Assembly (NCBI GenBank): GCA_026770575.1
Contig: MU657555.1
Coordinates: forward strand, 8,729-22,069
Length of the DNA: 13,341 nt
Source: Pelagophyceae sp. CCMP2097
Taxonomy: Eukaryota; Sar; Pelagophyceae
Direction: 5' to 3'
Shown: piece after piece, positions 1-7,833 of the stretch
How positions within the stretch are numbered: the stretch's first letter is position 1
Layout of the letters: the number at the start of each line of letters is the position of its first letter
Made by a program: the position numbers and the translations under genes
The notes under the pieces: model-generated
Databases searched by the model: none
Told to the model about the DNA's origin: nothing
What the model saw: only the letters and a program-made list of their open reading frames with translations

Positions 1-10
1 ACAGACAGAC

Positions 11-198
11 ATAATTGCCCCTGGTAATCTTTCAATCAAAGGACCCGAAGGGCCCTTGCCGTAAACTGACGTTGAATAAACGGCAAGGACCCTTCGGGTC
101 CTGAATAATTGCCCCTGGTAATCCTTCAATCAAAGGACCCGAAGGGCCCTTGCCGTAAACTGACGTTGAATAAACGGCAAGGACCCTTCGGGTCCTGA
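11..198. repeat. Two tandem copies of a 94-bp hairpin-forming unit
   Basis: Units 11-104 and 105-198 match at all but one position that I can see (T versus C in the 'taatctttc/taatccttc' segment). Each unit holds a 23-bp inverted repeat with one mismatch: arms 40-62 and 80-102 in the first copy, 134-156 and 174-196 in the second, around a 17-nt loop. Within each right arm GGACCC-TTC-GGGTCC is itself a perfect small hairpin. The near-identity points to a recent duplication. Start and end lie in non-coding DNA upstream of the CobW-like gene. It could be a foldback (MITE-like) element or part of a longer satellite cut by the window edge; no coding function is visible. Confidence 0.9.
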
Positions 199-287
199 AT
201 AAACAACCCCATGGGACTTCACCTATCTGTACGATTCTCATTGGCGATCCCATCGATCCAGCGTATTCCGACGCGTCGTACTCGACT

Positions 288-2429
288 ATGGCGCGCTGGC
301 CGCGGCTCCTCGTCCCGGGCGTCGCCGGCGCGCTGGCGAGCGCCGGCTGGCCCCGCCTCCTCGTGCCGGGCGCCGCCCACGCGCTGATGACGGGGTCGCG
401 CCTCGGCCGCGCGGCGCCGCGGCGTTTGGCGCTGACGCGGCAGTTCTCGGCCGTCGTCTCCGGCGCCGAGGACATGGTCGAGGCTTCCGCGGCGCCGGAG
501 CGCACGCCGCCGGTGACGCTCCTCGCCGGGTTCCTTGGCGCCGGGAAGACTTCGATGCTCCAGGGTATCCTTGAGAACAGGAAGGGCCTTCGAGTCGCCG
601 TCATCGTCAACGACGTCGCGAGCGTCAACATCGACTCCTCCGCCGTCCGCCGCGAATTGCGGCGCCAGGGCGACGAGGCCGGGAACGCGCCCATTGAGCT
701 GCTGGAATTGCAGAACGGCTGCGTTTGCTGCGGCCCGCAGGCCGGCGAGCTCGCGGCGGCGGTGCTGGACTTGTGCAAGCTCGGCGAAGAAAGAGGCGCG
801 CCCTTTGACCACGTGGTCATCGAAATGTCGGGTGTGGCCGACCCGACTACCGTGCGCATCAATCTGCTGGACGGTGAAGTATACGTCGCCCGCGTCGTTA
901 CTCTCGTAGACGTCCCCGCGTTCGCCGAGCAGTGGATGAGCTGGGACGTCATGGAGGAGCGCGTCGTCCCCGCCGACTTTGACGCGTGCGTTTTAACTCG
1001 TTGAATCCCTAGCGAGGCCGCGCATACGGGCCGGGCCGCCAGTCGTAAAGAGTCGCCGATTAGGTACAACGAGGCGCCGCCCAAGTCCGCGCCGCTGGCC
1101 ATGGCCGAGGACATTTCGATTGACCCGTGCGCGGCGCAGCGTAGAGTCGTGACGCTTCTCCTAGCGCAGATTGAGGGCGCCGACGTCATCGCCTTAAATA
1201 AGATCGACATGGCCACGCCGCGAGAGCTCGCAGAGGCCACGGCTACGTGCAAGGCCCTGCAGCCCGGCGCGACGTTTTTGCAGACGGTCCGCGGCAACGC
1301 CGCGTTGGATGCGCTGCTGCCCAAACCGGAGAGCCTTGAAGAGTTTGAAGAAGTCGAAGAAGTCGCCTGCGCCGACGAAAAGTGCACGGACGAATCGCAC
1401 GAGCACGCGCACGCCGAAGCTGCGCAGGAAGTGTGCAAGGAGCCAAAGTGCGAGGACACGTCGCACTCGCACGCGCACTCGCACGATGGCGGCGTGACAG
1501 AGTGCACCGAGGACCACTCGCACTCTGGCGAACACGTGGAGGAAGGGTGCGCGGACTTGGATTGCGACGACCGAACGCACTCCCACGCGCACGCTGCCGT
1601 CGAGGCGCCGCGGCGCGACACGACCGTGGACGCGCTGGGCATCGACTCTTTTGCCTACGTCAACACGGACCGGCCCTTTGACTACGACCGTTTGCTGGGC
1701 CTGGTGCAGAGGTGGCCCATCCCGCGCAAGGAGGGCCTGGACCTGCGCGACTTGAAGCCCGGCGGCGCTGGCATCCCGGGCGTCATCTCGCCCTGGGAGG
1801 CGGTGCTGCGCTCGAAGGGTTTCGTGTGGCTGAATTCGTATCCTGCTAACGCCATCGCGTGGACGTTCGCGGGGCGGCATTTCGCCATCGACGACGCCGG
1901 CCCATGGTTCGCTGTCTTAGACGGCCCAGACGAGCGTCCGAAGACGGAGATGGTCATCATCGGCATGGATCTGGACAGGGAGGCGCTGATTGAGGATTTG
2001 GACTCGTGTCTGGTTGATGATGAGGAATTCCAAGCCTATTTAGAATACGCGGCCGAATCTGCAAAGCCGCGCTTCGATATCGGCGCTTTAGTAGAGTGCA
2101 ACCTCGGCGGCGATCCGCAATGGATGCCCGGCGTCGTCGTCGCGCACAATTATAGGGAGGAAAGCTGGGACGTCCAGCAGACGGCGCCGTATCAGGTATT
2201 TGAGCCCTTTTTTACCCTTCTTTCCCGGGACATCAATCATCAACCCTCACCTCACCCTTTACCCGCACCCACTCCTCACGCCCCGCTCTAGGTGCAGTTA
2301 GACGACGGAGACATCATCTTTGCTCCGTTTGATGACGACCTCGTCATCCGGTCCCGCGGCTTCGCCCAATACGACCCAGACGCCCTACAGACGCCCGGAT
2401 TCGAGCGCATGGAAAGCTCGCGCGACTGA
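288..2429 (+). CDS. CobW/COG0523-family GTPase (metal chaperone) with Cys/His repeats and an algal C-terminal domain
   Basis: Three exons: 288-985, 1064-2195, 2292-2429, giving 655 aa; introns are GTGCGT...TTAG (phase 2) and GTATTT...CTAG (phase 0). What is seen: Walker A GFLGAGKTS (residues 81-89), the family CxCC motif GCVCC (C145, C147, C148), a Walker B-like EMSGVADP near 179-186, and NKID (278-281). COG0523 GTPases are known to insert zinc, cobalt or other metals into client proteins; the client here is unknown. Residues 335-409 hold three copies of C-x4-C-x-D-x-[ST]-H-x-H-A-H, a probable metal buffer. The C-terminal part has a CobW_C-like stretch and then ALVECN...GVVVAHNYREESW...PYQVQLDDG...IFAP, a module I associate with stramenopile proteins. 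The N-terminus is Arg/Ala-rich, like an organelle presequence, and contains a duplicated WPRLLVPG block. ATG 288 is the first in-frame ATG. Confidence 0.9.
297..398 (+). repeat. Duplicated 51-bp segment in the presequence of the CobW-like gene
   Basis: Codons 4-20 and 21-37 both begin with W-P-R-L-L-V-P-G followed by an Ala-rich tail, so 297-347 and 348-398 are a diverged in-frame tandem duplication. DNA identity is high in the first 24 bases and falls afterwards. It lies in the putative targeting region, where length variation is tolerated. Confidence 0.75.
1368..1592 (+). repeat. Cys/His metal-binding repeat array inside the CobW-like protein
   Basis: Three 15-residue units at 1368-1412, 1434-1478 and 1548-1592 follow C-x4-C-x-D-x-[ST]-H-x-H-A-H. 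A partial fourth (C-T-E-D-H-S-H-S) lies between the second and third. His-rich loops in this position are known in COG0523 proteins; the added regular Cys pair in every unit is what stands out here. Binding of Zn, Ni, Co or Cu is inferred from composition only. Confidence 0.85.
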
Positions 2430-2900
2430 GGTGCCGATGGGCGGCCGCGGAGCGTGGACGCCTAAGCATGCGAGACAAAAGGCATTTGGTTCACGGAAGT
2501 ATCGGAAGAGTGTCGGAAGAGGGCGCTGAGCCGGCCGGTCCTCGGGGACGGCCCCGCAAGCCCCGGAGCTTGGGACCGGCGGGCGTGGCGCGCCACGCAC
2601 AACCCGCCCGGTCCCTGCCGCAGCTCTGAGAGGGAGCCGATCCTCTGGGAGTATCCACTCGTCCTGGGGCGTATCCGTGCAAAAGGTTGGATTCAGACAT
2701 TTGCGTGCACGCCGCGGCACTGCGGTTGGCTGGATGCCTCTTCGTCGACCTCTGGCTTCGGCCAATGATGGCGTGTGTATCCGTTGGCGAAGCTTCTCTT
2801 TTCAAAAGGCAATTCCCGAGGTGAAGTTGCGCGCGGGCCGCGGTCAGAGCTTGCGGCCAGAGCGAGGTCCCGGCGGCCGTCGCCGGGCGACGCTTGCGCG
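2430..2900. other. Intergenic region between the CobW-like and hydroxylase genes
   Basis: No coding sequence is supported. The reading frame of the downstream gene stays open back to 2775, but that stretch has no ATG, so it is taken as 5' UTR or promoter. Three close CGGAAG hexamers lie around 2497-2521. A GC-rich stretch near 2534-2600 can fold locally. No clear TATA box or poly(A) signal is seen. Confidence 0.5.
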
Positions 2901-3796
2901 ATGGGCCGTGCGTCTTGGGCGCGCTGGGCCCACGAGGTCTTTACGTGGCTGGTGCTTCTGGCCATTCCGGCGTCGCACGACGTTTACGGCTGGCGCGGTC
3001 CAGCACTCATCACGCTCTTCGTGAGCCCGACGACCTGCGTTCTGGACTGGCTCGTCTCGAATACGTTCCAATCCAACCTTCAACGACTGAACAAGTTTGG
3101 CTATTCGACTAGACAAGTGGTGTTTGTCATGGGCTACAACCTCGTTACCTCAAACGCCTTGATGGTCGCCGTCAAAGCTGTATACTGCCCAGACGCCCTC
3201 GGCGCGATCCGGCAGCTCGACTGCTTGAAAGTGTTGAAGATGGCCGCCGCGGTGGTGGTGAGTCTCGGCCTCACGGAAGTCGCATTCACTCCTGGCCACT
3301 CGTACCTGCACAACACGCAGCGCGGCGCCCGGCTGCACCTCATGCACCACTGCTGCAGGCCGAGTTCTTGGTCCGCCAACTTAATATTTCACCCGATGGA
3401 CATGATCATCGAATTTGGCGCGCCCATTCTGACGCTCGTCGCTGCATACCACGTCGTCTGGCGGTCGGTACTCGACGACGAAGCGGGCCTCTCGCTGCTG
3501 GCGTCGGTGACGACGCTGCACTTGTGGTACAAAAGGCCGCGTCGGCGGGCAACCCCACACTGCCAGAGGAGTTACAGAGGCTGCTCCGACCAGGCGTAGT
3601 GTCCGCACCGCGGTCTCGAAATAGGTACGCTCTTGACCATTCGGAGAACCTCAAGCTACCGCACTACACGCACCACCTCCACGTCAACGCCGTGCTCACG
3701 GTTTACCTCGACGTGCGGAACAGATTCCCTGGCCGCGACAAAGTCAAGGGCCTCCTCGCCGCAGGGTCGTCAAAGTCGTCAAAACGGTTGGATTAA
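2901..3796 (+). CDS. Fatty acid hydroxylase / sterol desaturase superfamily membrane protein
   Basis: Two exons, 2901-3526 and 3625-3796, separated by a 98-bp phase-2 intron (GTACAA...ATAG); product 265 aa. The histidine boxes of this non-haem di-iron superfamily are visible: HSYLH (H133-x3-H137), HLMHH (H146-x2-H149-H150), then ALDHSEN (H214) and HYTHH (H222-x2-H225-H226). The last box lies entirely in exon 2 and appears only with the proposed splice, which supports it. Hydrophobic stretches near residues 15-25, 35-50, 75-95, 113-127 and 170-185 suggest several ER-type membrane segments. Known members hydroxylate or desaturate sterols, fatty acids or alkylglycerols using O2; the substrate cannot be read from sequence. 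ATG 2901 is the first ATG in frame. It ends 13 bp from the convergent Hsp33 gene. Confidence 0.85.
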
Positions 3797-3809
3797 TACT
3801 TTCAAAGGC

Positions 3810-5075
3810 TTAGGCTTTTTCTTTGTCGAGGTCGTCGATGTAGTCGTCGACTTGCTTTGCGGTGAGGGAGTACTGCCGAGAGCAGAATTCGCATTTAATT
3901 TCTACATTCTCATTTGCGGCGCTAATAGCCCGGACCTCGTGGCGCGGCAGCAAAGCCAAAGTGCGGTAGACGCGCTCGATGCCGCAGCTGCACTTGAAGG
4001 CAGGGGTGGAAGCGACGTCGGTCCCGTCGAGGATGTTATAGTCCATGTCTTTCAACAGCATCCCAAGCATATCATCGCAACTTTGACCGTTCGCCAGCAT
4101 CTCCGTCATCTGGACGCAGCTATCTAAAAGCCGCTTCACGTTGGCGACGAGCTGGTCCGCCACCTCTTGCGGGGCCCCAGGCAATAACTCGAGGCGCCAG
4201 CCGCCCGCGTGCAGGATCACGTCCTGTTCGTCGATGAACACGCCGGCGGATAAAGCGCCCTCGCGCTGCTCCGACGTGGCGACGTAGTGGTTGATGTCTT
4301 CGGCGATCTCACCCGAAACAATGTCGACGATGGACGAGACGGGTCGGGCGTACAACTCGCCCGGCAAATTCTTCAGCCGGACGACTTGCAAAGACCCGTT
4401 GCCGACGCCTCGCTTCACGTTGCGGTCGCCGCCGACGGCTGGGTTGCCGACGTAGCCGCGCATCTCCAGAGCCCCGTTGCAAATGGCTGTGACGCCCCTT
4501 AAGGGGCCGTCGCCGGCAAAGTGGACTTGGAAGACCTCGTCCTTGTCGATACCGTCCGCGATCAAGACCTAGATGGCTTATATTGAGCCCCGGGTGCCGC
4601 TAGAGATAACGTATATCGGGCCCCGGGTACCGCTCGATCCGCCTTGACGACGCTGGTGCGCGCGGTTGCGACGAGCGCTCGGCCGAGGGCCGTCGCCGCC
4701 AGCGGCGAGCAGTGCTGCACGGCGCAAATCTCCGCGACGGCGGCGGAGATGTCGACGGCCTTGGCGGAGACGAAGCCGTCGGCGGATAAAGCGCGCTAAC
4801 ACGGCTTGGTCGAGCTCCAAGTCCGACGAAGGAATCCGGATATTGTGGACAAGGGACGGAGGCGGTTCCAAGGACACGTTGACGTTCCCCGTTTCGAGAC
4901 TTGACGTGCTACGCACCTTTAAGACGTCTGGGCCTTTGGGCATGATCAGCACGTCTCCAAACGTCGACGCCGACCGCCTCGCCACGTTTGACGACGCCGC
5001 CAAGGGCGAAACGTGCTTGGCCACCTGCAGCGCTCGAACGAGGCCCATGACCAGCACCGTCCGCTTGAGGACCAT
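3810..5075 (-). CDS. hslO: Hsp33 redox-regulated chaperone, probably organelle-targeted
   Basis: Exons on the minus strand: 5075-4917, 4795-4664, 4568-3810 (349 aa). Intron 1 is GTGCGT...TTAG and joins ...DVLK to RALSADG, matching the Hsp33 N-terminal strand. Family blocks seen include SPLAATALGRAL, FAGDGPLRGV, MRGYVGNP, IVSGEIAEDI and HAGGWRLELLPG. The C-terminal zinc/redox switch is intact: C290-x-C292-x30-C323-x2-C326. Known Hsp33 is activated by oxidation with zinc release and holds unfolding proteins. For intron 2, a GC donor at 4663 gives the family spacing between LGRALVAT and GDGP; a GT donor at 4630 is also in phase but adds 11 residues. About 50 N-terminal residues, basic then hydrophobic, precede the domain and look like a plastid or mitochondrial targeting sequence. 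ATG 5075 was chosen because it gives this leader and clears the divergent gene. Confidence 0.9.
4571..4634 (-). repeat. Tandem duplication filling most of Hsp33 intron 2
   Basis: Units 4571-4601 (31 bp) and 4602-4634 (33 bp) share AGCGG-Y-ACCCGGGGC-Y-C-R-ATATA on the minus strand, with a few substitutions and a 2-bp length difference. Together they span almost the whole GT-AG version of the intron, so the intron seems to have grown by duplication. Confidence 0.8.
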
Positions 5076-5188
5076 CGTTGACCACGCGCGTCCGTCGGAA
5101 GCCTTCGCCAATTGCGGGTCGGGTTTCGGCGAAGACCTCAACTTTGACGGTGAGCAAGTTCCGCGGGGACCTGAGGACGTCCCTCGCA
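5076..5188. promoter_or_regulatory. Short divergent promoter between Hsp33 and the thioredoxin-like gene
   Basis: Only 113 bp separate the two proposed ATG codons, which point away from each other. Any core promoter and 5' UTR of both genes must lie here or overlap the neighbour's coding region. No convincing TATA box is visible. Pairing of a redox chaperone with a thioredoxin-fold gene suggests co-expression; that is inference. Confidence 0.45.
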
Positions 5189-5817
5189 ATGCTGCGGTCG
5201 CTGCTGCTCTGCGCGTCGGCGGTGTCGGCGCTGCGCATACCCTGGAGCTCAAACAACAACGGCCACCTCGTCATGCTCTACGGCCCAGACGAGTGAGTGC
5301 GCCCTCGACTGGAGTCCTTTGGTGACCTGGCGTTTTCGCCGCCGCCCGGACGCCGCACGCCTTGTATTAGGGACTACTCGTGCGAGAAGATGGCGCCTCT
5401 TGTGAAGTGGATCGAAGGCAAAGAAAACACAAAATTCGTCAAAATTGACGTCTATGCGGACCAAGCGAACTGGAAATTACTGCAGTTCCTGGAAAAGGAC
5501 TACCGCGGCAAGTCCCGGTGCTACGCGCTGCCGTACTTTTACAACCGCAACACGGGAGGCGTGATTTCCGGGGCGACAAACTACGTCAACTTTGACCGCT
5601 GGGTGCGTGGCGGGCGCTTCGGGCCGCGGATTGTGCCTTTGACGTATGGGATTAGGCAACGGGCAAGGAGCACAAGGAGATGGACTCTGTGGGCAACTCT
5701 GTGCCCGAGAACGCGCGCGAGCTGCGCGTCACGGGCCTCAAAGCCCGGAAGAAGCGCCTCGAATACGCAGACATGGAGCGCCGCGGCCTCGATACCACCA
5801 TCCGCAAGTACACGTGA
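5189..5817 (+). CDS. Small thioredoxin-fold protein with N-terminal signal peptide
   Basis: Exons 5189-5292, 5371-5602, 5656-5817 (165 aa); introns GTGAGT...TTAG (phase 2, 78 bp) and GTGCGT...TTAG (phase 0, 53 bp). Residues 1-14 (MLRSLLLCASAVSA) form a signal peptide with a likely cut before Leu15, compatible with secretion or a heterokont plastid bipartite leader. Then come a beta strand HLVMLYGP, the helix start DYSCEKM, FVKIDVYAD, and ALPYFYN with the cis-Pro expected in the thioredoxin fold (P89). Algal relatives that I recall carry CxxC-type motifs such as CPHCKRM here; this protein keeps only the second cysteine (C39). A basic, charged C-terminal tail of about 50 residues follows. Family assignment is by fold pattern; the role is unknown. 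Confidence 0.8.
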
Positions 5818-6219
5818 GCCCCAAAAGCCAGCAGAGGAGGCGGGGATTCGCTACTTTATAAGTGCCGTCTCGTTGATTTCCCGCGTCACGAGTCCGGACG
5901 TCCGTCCTCCACCGTCCTTTGGCGATGGAGACCTTTGGTGACTCTCGGCTCTCCTCTCACTTCCTTAGATTTTAGCCGACAGCGGTGGCTGGCGGGCGTG
6001 AAACGAGGAGAGAGATACTTATCACCCGTGGTAATGCACGCCCTCCCCGTGACTACTACGTGGCCACGGGGACTCGCACCAGCGAGGAGTGCTGCCGGAA
6101 ACCCCCGGTCCTCACACGCTGCGCAGTGGACCGTTGCAGATTCGTCGTGTCGCTAAAAGACCTTTTCGGTGATCGATGGAGCTTTCGGCCGGACCGTGCC
6201 AGACGCTCTTGGGTCTGCG
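5818..6219. other. Intergenic region upstream of RtcA
   Basis: No gene is supported. The RtcA frame is open back to 6169 but only through a GTG, with no ATG before 6220. An AT-rich TTTATAA lies near 5854. Stretches resembling CCTTTGGTGAC occur at about 5930 and inside the neighbouring gene's first intron at about 5323. No other structure was recognised. Confidence 0.45.
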
Positions 6220-7832
6220 ATGTCCAAGGGCGCTTTGCGTTTGCTGGCGGAGGTCGTCGACGGCCAGGCGCTCGAGGGCGGCGGCCAGGTGCTCCGGTCG
6301 GCGATTGCGTTATGCGGCGCTCAGAGGCGAGTGAACCCAGAGATATCGTGGTGATAGGAAGAGCAACCGGGATATCGCCTCCCAGTGCTCTGGTCCGCTG
6401 GAGACTAGGTATATAAAGAGCTCCTATATACCCACGGAACCCGCGGTATTGGCACCGGGATCCTGGGCGCGATTTGCGCCCGAATTCCACGCGAGAGGCG
6501 CGACCATTGCATCGATATGGATCCTAAAGGCATAGAGGGCTAGGCGCGACGTTACCATCGAGTCCATCCGCGGCGGGCGAAGCAAGCCGGGTCTGGCGGC
6601 GCAGCACTTGGCGTCGCTCCGCCTCGTCGCAGAAATCGCCGGCGGGCGCCTCGAAGGCGACGTGAAAGGCTCAGAGAAGTGCTCTTTACTCTTTGATACG
6701 CCCGAACCGAAGCGGACAAACGGTGTGCGCAGTTTCACGGCCGACGCCGGCACGGCCGGGGCGACGACACTAATGCTCCAGGCGGCGCTGCCCGTGATCG
6801 CGCAGCAGATGGGCGTTGTCGAGTTGGTCCTGCGGGGAGGTACGAACGCAATGCATGCGCCGCCGATCGACCATGTTCAACTCGTCCTCAAACCGTTGTT
6901 GGCAAAGATGGTGAGAATCCGGAGTCGCCCTGGGAAAGAGACCCTTGCCTTGCAGAATCATTTAGAGACCCAAAACACCTCTCGAAAGAGACACGACCAA
7001 AACACGACTAGGGCGTCTTCATCGACGTGCTCTCCGTGCGCCGCGGTTTCTTCCCCGAAGGCGGAGGCGAAGTCGTCGCGCGCGTCTCCTCAAAGACACC
7101 GCTCAAGCCCATCGACTTGTCCAACCTCGAATCGGTGGCGGTCCGCGTCGACGGAATCGTCTTTGGCAGGGGCCTTTTACGCGCCGACGCGCAGCGAGTG
7201 GCCTCTACGATTTCGGCAAAGTTGTTGGAGTTGGACCTCCTACTCGATCCAGCCGAGGTTTCCATCGTCGTCGACGATTCGCGGAGCACGTGGGCGCGCG
7301 AGGCGTCGCCGAATCTACCGCACGAGGAGAAGCGCAGGCGGAAGTTCAAACCCACGGGCGGGGTCCACCTTTGCTTGACTGCGTCTTCCGGGTCGAGGAT
7401 CGGCGCAGATTCCTTGTTCGACGATTACGACATCCAGCGCGCCGCATCGGGCGCCGTTTCGCGCCTTGCTTCGGCCTTCCGCGCCGTGAAAGGGGGGGTC
7501 GACGAGCACACGGCGGATCAACTGATCGTCTTCATGGCCCTCGCAAACGGCCGCTCGAAAATCAGAGCGCCCTACCCACCCTCGTCCAAACACCTCGAAA
7601 CCGCCTAACCCAGCGTCGCTTTGCCCCGAAGGACGGTGCTAGACTCTGACCATATGGCACGCAGGTCATCCACTACGCCACGCGCTTCACCGGCGCCGCC
7701 TTCACCGTAGAGGTGCAGGACGACTCGCAACTCATCACCTGCGAAGGCGCCGGCAAACAGGAACCCCCGGGTTCGCACCATGGGCTCCCTGAAACGCCAA
7801 ACGCGAGTCGAGGCGCGGAGGGCGACGTGTAA
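6220..7832 (+). CDS. rtcA: RNA 3'-terminal phosphate cyclase (RtcA)
   Basis: Exons 6220-6326, 6544-6910, 7012-7602, 7665-7832 (410 aa). The enzyme uses ATP to turn an RNA 3'-phosphate into a 2',3'-cyclic phosphate through a histidine-AMP intermediate. Seen: EGGGQVLR (19-26), IRGGRSKPGLAAQHL (44-58), LRGGTNAMHAPPID, the signature FFPEGGGEV (171-179), and DQLIVFMALANG. The catalytic histidine is in KHLETVIHYATRF (H352), which spans the last splice and aligns without gaps to the E. coli HLLTNIAVVERF segment as I recall it. Because this His is kept, it is a true cyclase rather than the inactive Rcl1 type. Introns 1 and 3 fit best with GC donors (AGAG|GCGAGT; AACC|GCCTAA); intron 2 is GTGAGA...CTAG. 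The C-terminal 30 residues are low-complexity. Its stop lies 1 bp from the convergent stop of the OB-fold gene. Confidence 0.9.
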
Positions 7833-7833
7833 T

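Noticed and set aside
211..387. Upstream ATG with a 58-codon frame overlapping the CobW-like start
   Set aside because: Out of frame, Arg/Ser-rich product; the transcript start is unknown, so it may not be in the mRNA. Could matter as a uORF only if the 5' end maps upstream of 211.
32..1642. A 536-aa open frame on the minus strand opposite the CobW-like gene
   Set aside because: Low-complexity Ser/Ala/Cys product without domain signals; it is the antisense shadow of a well-supported GC-rich gene and its start region runs through the 94-bp repeats.
2775..2900. N-terminal extension of the hydroxylase gene
   Set aside because: The frame is open but begins only with GTG and has no ATG before 2901; composition is Arg-rich and unlike a protein domain.
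4796..4796. Apparent one-base frameshift in Hsp33 (extra G before the RALSADG frame)
   Set aside because: A GTGCGT...TTAG intron (4916-4796) joins DVLK to RALSADG in phase and matches the family better, so no frameshift is needed.
6408..6432. TATATAAAG with an inverted GGTATATA/TATATACC as a promoter
   Set aside because: It lies inside RtcA intron 1, between two exons of one gene, so it is reported neither as a promoter nor as a separate gene start.
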